Shown here piece by piece: positions 1 through 11,185 of a stretch of 64,000 nt of DNA. A model generated the notes under the pieces. That model was not told the DNA's origin. It searched no databases and was given only the letters and a program-made list of their open reading frames with translations. Every line of letters begins with the position of its first letter. Position 1 is the stretch's first letter. This DNA comes from Limonium bicolor (Eukaryota; Streptophyta; Magnoliopsida; Caryophyllales; Plumbaginaceae): assembly GCA_023374045.1 (NCBI GenBank), contig CM041779.1, positions 269,586,131 through 269,650,130 of the forward strand. The letters run 5' to 3'. Both the position numbers and the translations under genes were made by a program.

Positions 1-3000
1 TACTCTGGGTCTAGCATGGTGGGAAGGTTCAACTAGTTCACGGAACTCTCTCTTAGTTCCTAACTCTTTTACTTAGGCCCGACTGCTCTCGGACTACTTA
101 CATTCCCATACACTCCTCTCTCGGAGTTACAGTAATATTATGTATATTAGTCTAGAAGCATCACTCCCGATGTTTCTAACGACCTTGGGAACATTACTTA
201 AGTTTGGTTAATCTTAGGTTTTAAGAGTTACCCATGTATTTACTTTACTCCTACTTTCGGTTATTTACATATATCAGGTAAAATCCTCATATAGGAGGTC
301 GACCATGTCTCAAGGGAGTTACTAATCCCTCAGGTCTCTTTTACCTTTTTCACTAGTTCACATCTTCAAACTATCTTAAATCCTCTTGAAGGAGGCTCAC
401 TTAACTTTCCACTCTCATTTGTTTCGTGGATCGTTTCAATGTGGTTTTCTAACCATTATCGGGTATTTACTCAACCCGTACTTCTCCTCAGTTTCTAGGG
501 AGTTCATATGTTTGTGTTATCGTTATACTTTAACGAATAGTTTGTGTGTTTGCACGTTTTCGTTATCATAAGCGTCGACCCGATCTATGGGTCTCTAGCC
601 AAACGTTACTCACTACGAGTCGGTCCATTCACTATGTTAGACCACACCGGCATACAAGTATGTTAGCTCATTCAACATACAACAAGGCATACATAATCAA
701 CCAAAGGATTATTTTCATGCTTTAATCTTGATTAAGCCGGCACACAAACACACAAATCAACGTAACTCGGTTAGCACGCGGAGTATGAGAAAATCATACC
801 TTTCACCGGGGGTTTTACTTTTACCGTGTCATATCACCATGCTCGGGTCACGCACGATTCTCTGATAATGTTTCAAGCATTATTATTAATACTAAACTCA
901 TACGGTACATAATAAAATGCTATTCCCGTATTTACCCCGTTATCCTGTTAACTCGGTTTTACCCTTGTTAATTTGAGTTCTCACTTCTCAATCACTTCTA
1001 ACACTTTCTTACACTTCCTAGGGCCTTTACATGTCACCAAACAAGGCCTTAACATCTTATAACATCATTAACACTTAAACCCCCACCATTTAAAGCCTGA
1101 AAAATACTCTCTGTAGGTTTCTGGGGGTGGTCCGGGACTTGGTACCAACCCTAAGTCCCGGACCAATGCTGGTCGTGACTCTCGGGTTATTTTTCTACCA
1201 TGGTCCGGGACCTTGTCCCTATCCCAAGTCCCGGACCAGCATGGATGTTCAGTCTCGGCGTATTTAAATGGGGTGGTCCGGGACCTTGTCCTCACCTTAA
1301 GTCCCGGACCAAAGTGGACATTGAACTCTCGGTATGAAAACAGGGGGGTGGTCCGGGACTTTGTCCATGGACTAGGTCTCGGACCCTGCTACAGATTTTG
1401 CATATTTTGACATTTTCTAACTCTGTTCCAAGTCCTCTCTTAGCCCATTGATTAACCAATCTTCCCCACCTTAAATCCTCATGTTTAAGCACTTACTTAC
1501 CCTTCTTAATCACCTTAAACTAAGCACCAAGTGCACTCACCAACTCTAATTAATTTCACTTAAAATTCACTTACACTTTCGTAACTAGTTTCCTTGTTTT
1601 CTTCACTTCTTGTAACAGATTTAGCTCCCTCTTTTACCATTCACATAATGTCATTTCCAACACTTCAATTGACATTATTTCTACTCCTCATACACACTTC
1701 TCCTTAGTTTGGTTTCCAAATCCTTAACCAACCATTCAAAACTCTTAACCTCCTAGTTACTTCCTTATAATAAAACACCCAAATCCATCCATTCCTAGGC
1801 AAATTTTGACAGCACTTGCCTACTTCTTTAGCATGTTCACCACACTTAAATCAACTCATAAACATCCTCTTCTCCCCAGTTTAATCAAGCAACAACAATT
1901 ACAATACACCAAATTCCCACTTGTTCACACATATACACTAGTTTAGTTTCTAGGTTTATTTGCACACATAAACCTCATTAAAACATTCTCCTTCAACTAA
2001 CAATATTGTAGTACCATGACTACACTAGCTCAAGGTTATTTATTCAACACCCACATAAGTTTCACAAGGAAAATAAAACCAACACAAGGTAAGCTCTTTA
2101 CCTTGTTTATTTTTGGTTTTTCACTCCTCTTCTTCTTCTTTCTCTTCTTCCCTCTTTCTCTTCTTGTTTTCCACACCACACAAGGATTATGGATTGCTAG
2201 CTACAACCATATCCCATCACACACATAACAACTAGTCAATTTCAATATTTCCCACACAACCTAATATTTTATGGAGCTAGTTTTCAAGGTTTAGCTTAGG
2301 TTTTACCTTAGAATAACCAAATGGGTAGCTTGGCAATCATTTGGAAGAGTTTCCAACACTCCACAAGAGCAAGGAGCTCACGGCTGAAATGGGAAAAATT
2401 TTCAACGTGGGGAAATTTTTCCCAAATTACAAGAACAAGCTTGAAATGGCCAAAGCTCTTACCTATTATTACCTCAAGACATTAAGGAGGTGGAGGAGAG
2501 TTAAAATCAGCTCTTGAAGCTCCAAAAGCTCCAACACCCATGGAAGTGAAGATGGAGGAATCAAGATTTTGAGGGGTGGAAAACGTAGCCCTCGCCGATA
2601 CGAATCTAACGGTGGCATTTTTGTGCGATTCGGTGAAGAAACGAGTGAATGAGAGGAGGAAGGAGATGGGGCTTGTGAGCTCCTTCTCGAATCGGTAATT
2701 ACAGAGGAAGAAGAAGGAGTTTGGTTGGAGGGGGAAAAACAATCGTGAAAGAATAAGGAAGGAGGTGAGAGAGGGTAGTAAAGTATTAATATTACTATTC
2801 CCTTTTTACTTTATACTATTTGCTTTATTTACTTATTTGTCCTCTCATTACTTAATAGCTAGCAAGCTATTAATGAGTGTATACATATTAATTAAAACCG
2901 GCCCACATTATTAGTGAGCTGGAGCATTTTTTTTCCGTTTTACAGAAAACGCTCGTTATTTTACCTGGTTTGGCACTATTCACTTACCGGGTCCGTTTTC

Positions 3001-3428
3001 CGGAATTTTCCCGTTTAATTAATTTTAATGGCTATTAAAATTCCATTAATACTTATTTATAGTTATTTAATCAACTATAATTTTTACGGGTCTGTTTGAC
3101 CGCTTAAAGTCACGTTTTCGGGTTTTCTCGAAAAACGTGCTTTTATGCTTAATTAGCATTTTAATCCATTATTTGGATCCGTTTTCTTCGGGAATCATTC
3201 CCGTATACTAATTAGGCCTAACTAAGCCTTAGGAATCCATCTCGGACCCTTACGAGATTATATATCTCTTATTTACATTTAATGAGCATTTTAGCGTTTT
3301 TCGCTTTTCAAGCGTTTTCTCTTTGCTTTTGGTTTTATTCTCTTTACCAATACTCTCTAGGCACAATTAGGCCCTTAATAATTTTATTAGAGTAATTAAA
3401 TCACCATTATTAGGTTCGGGGTATTAAA
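1..3428 (-). mobile_element. LTR A: partial minus-strand chromovirus-type LTR
   Basis: This is non-coding, AT-rich LTR sequence in reverse orientation, cut by the window start. Blocks around 270-330 and 640-800 correspond, reverse-complemented, to the 3' half of the element 1 LTR, and 80-960 also matches 62200-63560 (LTR C) at moderate divergence. The right boundary is inferred: just before 3428 the sequence reads GGGGTATTAAA, a degraded form of the reversed LTR start (TGAAATACCCC in element 1). From 3429 on, the sequence matches the interior of a different LTR. The short open frames here (for example 2482-2742 minus) are low-complexity and I do not regard them as genes. An inverted-repeat array lies at 1129-1385. 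Confidence 0.6.
1129..1385. repeat. Inverted-repeat (hairpin) array, GGTCCGGGAC class
   Basis: Four units begin near 1129, 1202, 1274 and 1350. Each has the arms GGTCCGGGAC(C/T)T and AAGTCCCGGACC around a 10-15 nt loop; the last unit is degenerate. Spacing is 72-76 bp. The linkers contain CTCTCGG and an ACAGG-like stretch, as in the Athila LTR array at 39246-39575, although this is a chromovirus-type LTR. Confidence 0.85.
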
Positions 3429-4405
3429 ACACTACATCATAATATAGTGCGTAAACTTAAATTGCTTGGCACTTAGGCCCTTAAATAACACGGCTCTTAG
3501 GCCCTTAAATTGCATAAACCATAAACACTGAATTTCCCACATAGTAATTTCCTTCAACCTAAAAATACACACATCATCACATATGCCCTTTAATAATCTC
3601 CTTAAGAATAATTCACTAGCTCATTTGTCATTGGCTCCTTATGTATTTTATTAAGCAAATATAGCTTAATTTCCTAGGACACATAAAACTTCCTTAAGGT
3701 AGCTCATTTACCTCTCTTTCTTCAAAACTTCCTCACTTGTTTTTCCTTGCCCTTCTTGATTAAAAATCGGCAAGGTGTTTTTGATTGCTTGTCAAACTTC
3801 AAATCAATATACAAGTAAAGATAATGAGCATTAAGCATTATACCTAAGCTCATGAACAAACCCTAGATTAACATAAGTGTTTTAAACACTAAATGAGATG
3901 TTTACCTTGGATTTGCAAGGGAACTTGTTTAAATAGCAAGAGAGGACTCCACCTAGTCCTTTGAAGTTTGGAATGAAGCTATGAAAGAACCAAAAGAAGA
4001 CACCATTAATGGTGTTTTTCGGCCAACATGAAAACAAGAAGGAAATGGAGTTTTTTGTAGTTTTTCCTTACCTTGAAGCAAAGGTGATCAATAAAAGGCA
4101 AAAATATGAGCTCAAGCTCCTCCCATGGTGTTTCTTCTTGGCACCGAAATGGAGGTTTTGGCACTTTGAAAAGATGAAGTTGAAGAGCTTGGCAAGACAA
4201 AGAGAATGGTGGTCTTAGATTTTGATTTGGTTAATGGAGCTAGGAATTACAAGAGTTTAAAGATGGAGAATGGTGTGTGAGCTGTAGCAAGCCGATGGAG
4301 AGAGGAAGAAGAAGGGTTGGAGACGGTGGGAATGCAAGAGAATGAAGAGAATGTGAGGAAACTAGCTAGTTTTTAAAATATTTATGTAAAAGTAAATAGT
4401 AACTT
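3429..4405 (-). mobile_element. LTR B, left fragment (minus strand)
   Basis: The reverse complement matches the first about 1.65 kb of the element 1 LTR; for example 3430-3560 corresponds to about 5930-6065. The fragment is interrupted at 4405 by element 1 and resumes at 19029. LTR A abuts it at 3428/3429, which suggests that the element owning LTR A inserted here, though its duplication cannot be seen. An open frame at 4009-4218 lies in diverged LTR and is not supported as a gene. Confidence 0.65.
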
Positions 4406-7400
4406 TGAAATACCCCAAACTTAGATATGGTGTTTAAATGATAAACTAAGATATAAGGAGGCTAAATAATGCCTTAGAAACATTAAGAAACACTTCTAAT
4501 CAAAGAAAATATAAGGAAACACCAAAGAGCAGTTTTTAGCAAAAACGTGCTCTAAGCTTGGAGAGACTTGGGAGAGTACCCAAATATTGTTCTAAGACCT
4601 TAGTAATATCCTAATGGTCATTTTAAATCAATTACCAAAGAAAACCAAGCTTGAAAACAAGTTAAAACACAGAATGTGCTTTAAGGAGTCTTAAAGCACG
4701 TTTTTGAAAAATTGTCTTGTAAATGAGTTTTGAATGGCTAAATGTCCATCATTACTCTTTAATTAACATGTGTACTATATAGTATCACATTTGGAAGTCT
4801 ACATCAATGGGAAATCAAAAATTTCACAACAATGTGCCTTGTTTTGTGAATAGTGAATTAATTAAGCTAGTTTATAACATAAGTCTATATAAGTGAGACA
4901 TTTGGTCAACAAAGACTTAAGTACCCTCATTATTAAAAGGGGGCCGGTTTCTTATGAGGTGAGTCACCACCTACATGAGTCATTAAGCAAATAAGAAAGC
5001 AAATAAGAGTTATAAAGTAAAAGCACTATTCACCTTTTACATAAATATCACATTTTATTAGTTCTCTCTCCTCACTTCTTCATTCTCCTTTGTTTTCCCA
5101 TGGTTTGAGCTGCTCTCTCCCTTCTCCATTCACGTAAAACTCAACCTCCATGAAAGCTCCATCCTTCATTGGTTACATCTTGCTCATTTTCGCTCCAAAT
5201 CCAAAACAAAATACATATTCTTCTTAGTTAGCTCAAGCTCCTTCTTCTTATCTTTTCGAAAATGCAAGAGCTTTGATTTGGTGCCAAGTCAAACCACCAT
5301 TAGAGGAGGAAACTCAAGCTTGGAGACTCCATTGGCATCTCCATTCTCTTAAGGTAAAGAAAGTGCAAGAAAATCTAGGTTTCCACCATTTTCTTCACAT
5401 GTCCGAAAATTAGTGCTCATGGGACTTCATTTTAATGCCTTGTTCTAGCTTGTTTCTAATCTTCAAAGGAGAGAGGAGGTCCTTCTTGCTTCATATCCAA
5501 GTTTGTCTTGAGAAACCAAGGTAAAACAATCACCTTAATACCTTAAAGCATATTTTTAACCTAGGGTTTGTTCCTTAGGGTTAATGTGTTATCTAGTACT
5601 CATTGGAGTCATTGGATATTGGTTAGAACATTGGCAAGGAGATACACATTGGTGACCGAGATTGAACAAAGAAAAACCTAAGGAAGAAAGCTTTTTAAGC
5701 TTGTAAAAGAACAAGGTAAATTACTTACCTTAAGGTGTTTTATTGTTTAAGGGAATGGGATCTAGATATGTGATGAGTTTAGTAGAGAGTTTACATTAGA
5801 AAAGGGTTATATATAACCTAGGAGAAACAATGACTATACTTGTGAACTTGTGACTAAGGAGCAAATGAGAAAAAGAGATAGTTTAAGAATATCAAGGTGA
5901 AATACAAGAAGCATTTTATTTCAATGGGAGCCTTGTTGTGTGTATTTGCAGGTTGAAGGCAAATATATGAGGAAATTCAGTGGTTAAGATTATTGTCATT
6001 TAAGGGCCTAAGTGCCAAGCATTTAAGTTTATGCACTATAAGATGATGTGGTGTAGTTTTGGTGTAAATTGTGTGTTAAGGTGTTGTGATGAGAATTTGA
6101 GTGGTATTGGTTGTTTGATGGAGAAAAACCGAGTGTTAGGATGTACTATGTACTAGAGAACCCATGGCAAAAATTTAAAGGAGAACTTAAGTGATTAAGA
6201 TATTCTAAGGAGATTTCATGACTAAGGAAGTACTAAGAAGTTTTAGAGGTTGTCTCGATGAAAAAGGGGTGATTTTAAGGTGTTTAATGAGTTATAATGA
6301 CTTAGGTATTACTATGAAGGGATTTAGAAATCAAGAGAATGTATTTGAGTATTTAGGACTTAGGCAAATGTTGATAAACAACTAGGAAGGAAACAATGTG
6401 TTGATGGATGGAAGTTTAAGTTGTGAAGGAACATTAAGTAAATGCATGAGAGAGTTTTAGATAGTGAAAGATGCTTGGGGGATGATGTTATAGTGGTGAG
6501 GAAAACATTTGGCATAGTGGTTACATTAGGTATGAACCACCACCTAGAAACCTAGAGGAAAGCATTACAAGTGTTAGCATTATTACAAGGAAAAATGTAT
6601 AATGATTAAGGTGAATCTTGGTGAATGATTTAATGTGTTTGGAGGATGCTCTAAGGTGGGTTTAAGGGTCTAAATGATGTTAGAACACATTGGATGGCTT
6701 GAGGAAAGGTTTAGTGAAGATTTGGCAAAGTTTGGGCATGTTTTGGTGGCGTCCGACCCAGGGGTCCGACCCAAGTTTGGGTCGGACGGCCTCTGTTTAA
6801 CGCCAGGGAAAGGTTCTGGAATGGTCCGACCCAGAGGTCTTGGGTCGGACATGGGTCGGACGGGTGAGTTTTAGAGGGCAAATAAGTTTCTGGAATGGTC
6901 CGACCCAGTTGGTTGGGTCGGACGTGGGTCGGACATGGGAAGTTTTAGAAGACGGAAAGTTTCTGGAATGGTCCGACCCAGTTGGTTGGGTCGGACGTGG
7001 GTCGGACATGTAGGGTTTTTCAAACCCGAAAGTTACTGGAATGGTCCGACCCAGAGGGTGGGTCGGACGGTGGGTCGGACGGCCCTTAACACTTAAAAAA
7101 AAAGGAAAATTTTGAATTCTAAGAATGATAAATGGTGATAAGGTATACCTTTGGTAGGGTGGTAATTATTGTGACCCTAAGAACTTAAGGGCTTAAGTTA
7201 AGTTAAGTTAAGTATGAATATTAATGTTTAAAGTTAAGCTTGTAAGCTAAGTAGCAAAGACTTGAGAGGTTATTGAATGGGAATCTTTAGGGATTAAGTG
7301 AGCTAAGTAAGGTGCAAATAACTAATGACCTAAAAATGAATGAATGATTTAGGTTTGTGAATTGGGACCCCAAAGAAGGATAATCAAATAACGATCGACG

Positions 7401-8539
7401 GTGAACGGTACAATCCTTCTTGTGACCTGCTTGCTAACGAGGTGTCCCTCGGCTTGTGTGCTATCTGTTTAATTGCTATGACTAAAACAAGATAAAGCAT
7501 GCAACCGGTTATATTGTTCTCGTTGTGATTGTGTTATATTTACACTAACCCGCGAGACTTGAGATTGTTACTAACCAAGTTTAGTACTTACTGAGTTAAG
7601 AATAAGAGTTAAGTTTGATGGTTGTTGGTTAATGCCCGTTAAGGCTTAGCTAGCACATGGTGTTTAAGATGTCTACTAACTGGAACTTGAGTGAGGAAAC
7701 CCGGGACCGATCTCCGGTCATGCATGCTAAGGAAAAAGGGGGACGGTATCTGAATCAGATCCGCCCTCCGCCTAAGGACTTGTCTTCGGACTTGTAGCCT
7801 AGGGCCGGTTGCCGGCTTAAGATGGTGCGGTGGGATCACCTAAATCCCAGGTTTGAGTTAAGCTACAACCAATCCCTTCCAGGAAAGGTTTGTATACTGA
7901 GATTAAGATTAAGATTGAGATTAAGATTAAGATTAAGGTAAGGTAAGGAACTGAGATTAAGGAAATGAGGACTAAGGAGGGGTTACTAACCCACTTGATA
8001 AGGGAACGCTTGAGTCGTTCATTGTTTGTGAACTATATATGTTCATCTGTGGTTATTGTTATTGCACTTCATATTATGCTTGTGTATGTAATCAATTTCC
8101 ATGCTATCGACAATTAGTCGTCGTAGCCCCGTTAGCTTGGGGGCCATGAGAGGGTGTACCAGCATTCGTGCTGACCCCCTCGGGGGCTATTTTTACACTT
8201 GCAGGTAAGAGACCCATGAGGACGCACTACGAGAGTAGGAGCGGTTAGACTTAGGGTGGGATGTTTATTTTGAGTTCGGGTTGCGCCTGTGCACCCGACT
8301 GTTTATTAAACTGATGTAAGTTGAGATTATGTTTAAGATACTTGTACTCGGTTGGTTGGTATTGGGTTGGTGATGTTTTGAGTTGGATAAGTATTTGGAT
8401 AAGTATTGTAAATGTTAAGGCCGGTATATTCTAACGATCAGACCGTGGCAAGGTCCAGGTGTTATTTATTTCCGCTGCGACGTTCGATTAAGTGTTCAGT
8501 TTTGCGATAACCACGAATGGCTTTGGATGGGGTGTTACA
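4406..8539 (+). repeat. 5' LTR of element 1
   Basis: This 4134-bp LTR is paired with 14868-19023. It begins TGAAATACCCC, ends TGTTACA, and is directly followed by the PBS. It contains no credible gene. It holds the hairpin array at 6751-7080 and a short (GATTAA)n-like stretch near 7900-7940. Its start is homologous to LTR B on the opposite strand (19029-19775). Confidence 0.93.
6751..7080. repeat. Inverted-repeat array, GTCCGACCCA class (5' LTR)
   Basis: Five units have the arms GTCCGACCCA and TGGGTCGGAC, often followed by an extra GTGGGTCGGAC. The linkers carry TTCTGGAATGGTCCGACCCA. The same linker and arm type occur in the outer Athila at 37194-37432. The array is duplicated at 17197-17526. 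Long open frames on both strands here are a by-product of the palindromes. Confidence 0.9.
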
Positions 8540-8544
8540 AAAAG

Positions 8545-8556
8545 TGGTATCAGAGC
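8545..8556 (+). other. Primer binding site, initiator-Met tRNA type
   Basis: TGGTATCAGAGC, five bases after the LTR end, complements the 3' end of plant initiator-Met tRNA. It is followed by GTAGTTACGCTCTGAT, so GAGCGTAGTTACGCTC can fold back on itself; element 2 has the same arrangement. Confidence 0.92.
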
Positions 8557-8771
8557 GTAGTTACGCTCTGATCAAGAAATACCGGACATGAGTAACCACC
8601 GAGTTAGGATATAAGTTAAGGAATAAGTGTTGGGTTAAGGGTGTGAGAAGTTAGAGTGAGTAGAGTCAGATGACCACTAATAAGTGTGGATGTCTTTACC
8701 GTCTACGGACGTTATAAATTCACTAACCGAACAGTGGTGAATACAAACTAATGTGAGTTATGCTTGTTCAG

Positions 8772-10190
8772 ATGGCAGGACGTCCTAGGGGAAGCCGAGG
8801 TCGCGGCCAGGTGAGGATACTTCAGGAATACCTGGAGGGCAGACGATCGCAGAGATCGTAGCTGCCGCATTAGGGCATATGGGCTATCAGCCTGGTGCGG
8901 GTGCACCACCTCCACCGCCACAACCTAGGGAACCAAACTGGGTGAAGAGTCTTGCAGATCTTCGACCCGCGCACTTTAAGGGGGAGACCGATCCCGCCAA
9001 GCTTGAGGCGTACATCTCCGAGCTGGAGACCGCCTTCGAGACCCTTGATGTCCCTGCTGGGATCAAGGTGCGTCTAGCTGCTTTCTATCTGAAGGGGGCG
9101 GCAGGCGATTGGTGGAAGCTGGTGAGGGCCGAGCATGTGGCCAATCCAGAGTTCGGCTGGGAGCAGTACACCGCCTTGCTACGAGCAAAGTACTACCCCG
9201 CCCATGTCCAGACGAAGAAGCGCTTGCAGTTGGATGCGCTTAGGCAGACGGACAAGATGACAGTGGATGAGTATTACTCAGAGTTCACTGCCTTGCTCCG
9301 TCTTCTGCCAGGTCTTGGATATTCTGACCAGATCTTGGTGGACCGCTTCTATGGCGGGCTTAGCCATCGACTCCGCTACGGCATGGGGCCGACGAGTTAC
9401 ACTACCTTGCAGGTAATAAGAATGATTGAGATTTGAGTAAGTAATGAGTAAGATTTAGATTATGAGAAATAAGTGTGACTAATACTATGGAAAAGCAGGA
9501 GTGCTATCGCCGCTGCTAAGGTTGAGATTACCGTCCAGCTGAGGGACGAGGAGAATGCAAAGAGGAAGAGTGCTGGTAAGAGCTCAGAAAGTCAAGGGCA
9601 AGGAGGGTACAAGAAACAAAAGTACCAGCCTCAGGCCCAGAAAATCAGAACCCAAAGGGGAGGGAGGAAAAGGAGAAGGCTTCGGAAGAGCCATTGAAGT
9701 TGACATATGCTATTGCAGCTACACCCCTGCGCTCTAAGGCGCCAAAGGGTAAGGAATTGATATTAAATGAGTTAAGAAACAAATTAGTAACCGTTTGAGA
9801 TATGAGAATTGACATTGTGAATCATCAGGATCTGAGACTGAGAAGGGAGCCGGTGGTGGCTACCAGTGACGCTTCATCTGTAGATGGTGTCACAAGGACC
9901 ACCCCGGGCTCGACTGTAAGGGGAATAAGGTGAAGTGCAACTTTTGTGGAGTCTACGGGCATCGAGCATATGAGTGTTATCGGAACCCTGCTAGCAGAGC
10001 CTATAGGCCCGATACCAGGGGCAAGGGCAAGACCGATCAGGGAGTTGGATCTGACGGTCAGAGGAAGGTGCAGCAGCCGGCGGACAAGAACCCACGGGTG
10101 ACCCAGAAGGCGGGACCCACTTTACCCATGGTGGACCGGGACGATGAGCCTAAACCCTCATCGAGACCAGGTACCACTATAACCATTTAG
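8772..10190 (+). CDS. gag: gag of element 1, interrupted by three introns and frameshifts
   Basis: Structural capsid/nucleocapsid protein that forms the cytoplasmic particle. The start is ATG 8772, followed by an R/G-rich stretch like the start of element 2 gag. One base appears lost near 8810, after which 8879-9412 is open and holds the Gag core (W-W motif in DWWKLV and the Y-Y-P motif in KYYPAHV). Three GT-AG introns (9413-9498, 9749-9828, 10171-10302) fall where homology to the intronless part of element 2 gag breaks; exon frames rejoin, and two bases are missing near 9510. Two CCHC knuckles follow (CRWCHKDHPGLDC, then CNFCGVYGHRAYEC). TGA 9867-9869 interrupts the frame just before the first. 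If intron 3 is retained, Gag stops at TAG 10188-10190 inside the intron. Confidence 0.85.
9413..9498 (+). other. Putative intron 1 in gag (86 bp)
   Basis: Begins CAG|GTAATAAG and ends AAAGCAG|GAG, with a branch-like GACTAAT about 20 nt before the acceptor. It is AT-rich with stops in all frames. Removing it (phase 0) joins TTLQ to ECY, the continuous TTIQECY of element 2 gag. Confidence 0.8.
9749..9828 (+). other. Putative intron 2 in gag (80 bp)
   Basis: Begins AAAG|GTAAGG and ends CATCAG|GATC. Removal in phase 1 joins the frame ending RSKAPKG to the zinc-knuckle frame with no shift. Element 2 has no intron here. Confidence 0.78.
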
Positions 10191-10302
10191 CAATAAAACT
10201 ACCTGCTTACCGCATTATCATGCATGTTTGGTGAATAAATGAGTTAAGTAAGAATAAGATGAGATTAGAACTTAAGTAAGATATAACCTACTACCACTTT
10301 AG
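10171..10302 (+). other. Putative intron 3 between gag and AlkB (132 bp)
   Basis: Begins CCAG|GTACCAC and ends CACTTTAG|GAAG. Reading into it from gag gives a stop at 10188-10190. Element 2 has an intron of almost the same length (133 bp) at the equivalent place. After splicing, the AlkB frame of this copy is off by one base, in line with the other single-base indels around it. Confidence 0.72.
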
Positions 10303-11034
10303 GAAGATTCAACATTGCTACCCAATACCATCTACACCTAACCCGGAGCACACCGACATCGAAACCATAGACTTTCCAACCGAACAATGTCAGGTTATCC
10401 GCCCAGGTATGATTTTATTAAGGGGATACCTGACACCCGAAGCACAAATAGCCATCATCAGGAGATGCAATCAACTAGGAATGGGACCGGGAGGTTTTTA
10501 CACACCGGAGTACCCAGGGGGAGCAAGGATGAAATTAAAATGATGAGCTTGGGCAAGGATTGGAATCCGTATGCCAAGAATTACCAAACCATGAGGGTGC
10601 AAGATGGAGTCTCACCACCGGGAATACCCGAAGAGTTCCATCCAGTTATTACACAAGTCGTGGAAATCGCTGCAGTTGGAGGCTGAACCGATTCCAGACA
10701 TCCAAGCAGACATTTGCATTGTAAACTTCTACGAGAAGGATGGGAAACTGGGACTACACCAGGATAAGGACGAGACAACGGAGTCTCTCGAAAGAGGGAT
10801 ACCCGTAGTGTCTTGGTCCATTGGGATGATGCGGAGTTTTTATACGGCGAGCAGAAGCGTGCGGACCGTGCAGATAAGTTGTACTTAAGTCAGGTGATAT
10901 ATTAATTTTGGGAGGAGAATCAAGGATGTTATACCATGGGATTAAGAGAATCAAGCTGAATACAGCACCATCAGCAGTAATCAATGCGACATATGAGACC
11001 AGGAAGATTAAACCTAACCTTTAGACAATATTAG
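10303..11034 (+). pseudogene. AlkB-like Fe(II)/2-oxoglutarate dioxygenase domain, frameshifted
   Basis: AlkB-family enzymes oxidatively remove methyl groups from nucleic-acid bases. The domain is readable in pieces: 10304-10540 (frame 2; CQVIRPGM, GPGGFY), 10540-10686 (frame 1; MMSLGKDWNPY), about 10660-10825 (frame 2; IVNFY and LGLHQDKDE), 10825-10890 (frame 1; DDAEFLYG), 10884-11024 (frame 3; GGESRMLYHG), and FRQY-stop at 11020-11034. Metal ligands: His CAC 10757, Asp GAT 10763, distal His CAT 10934. The 2OG-binding Arg of the final FRQY is AGA 11023. Apart from stops created by shifts I see no nonsense codon. The RPGM, GPGGFY and FRQY motifs recall plant ALKBH1-type proteins (from memory, to be searched). 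Position between gag and protease recurs in element 2. Substrate unknown. Confidence 0.85.
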
Positions 11035-11106
11035 CCATGTAATGTTAGAATGAGATGAGGAATGAGATGTAAGATTGAAGCACATGTTGTAAACAGGATG
11101 GTCATG

Positions 11107-11112
11107 AATAAA
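11107..11112 (+). terminator. Possible poly(A) signal after AlkB
   Basis: AATAAA lies 73 nt after the AlkB stop and is followed by the T-rich TGTTGTTTATAAATTG. This would suit AlkB as an alternative terminal exon. AATAAA is common by chance in AT-rich DNA, so the call is weak. Confidence 0.3.
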
Positions 11113-11183
11113 AACAGTGTTGTTTATAAATTGTTACGACTCTTGTTATACCATCAATACTCATGAAGCTTGTGAACACAATT

Positions 11184-11185
11184 AG
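11184..11185 (+). other. Putative splice acceptor in front of protease
   Basis: The AG of CACAATTAG|GTTATGG follows a T-rich stretch (11120-11180). Joining the gag donor (G 10170) to 11186 gives a GGT codon and then a frame open through to the protease [10 protein letters not shown] motif at 11299-11328. The phase match makes skipping of the AlkB segment plausible. Confidence 0.5.

Noticed and set aside
6670..7009. Open frames on both strands across the hairpin array (also 17116-17455)
   Set aside because: Palindromic repeats read open in several frames on both strands; they are identical by LTR duplication and resemble no protein.
8545..8576. tRNA genes at the initiator-Met-like sequences
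   Set aside because: Only 12-14 bases complement the tRNA 3' end (primer binding sites); no cloverleaf surrounds them.
10303..11034. AlkB segment as a free-standing host ALKBH gene or processed pseudogene
   Set aside because: A homologous domain lies at the same place relative to gag in element 2, with a matching 132/133-bp intron before it; no duplication or poly(A) tail flanks it.
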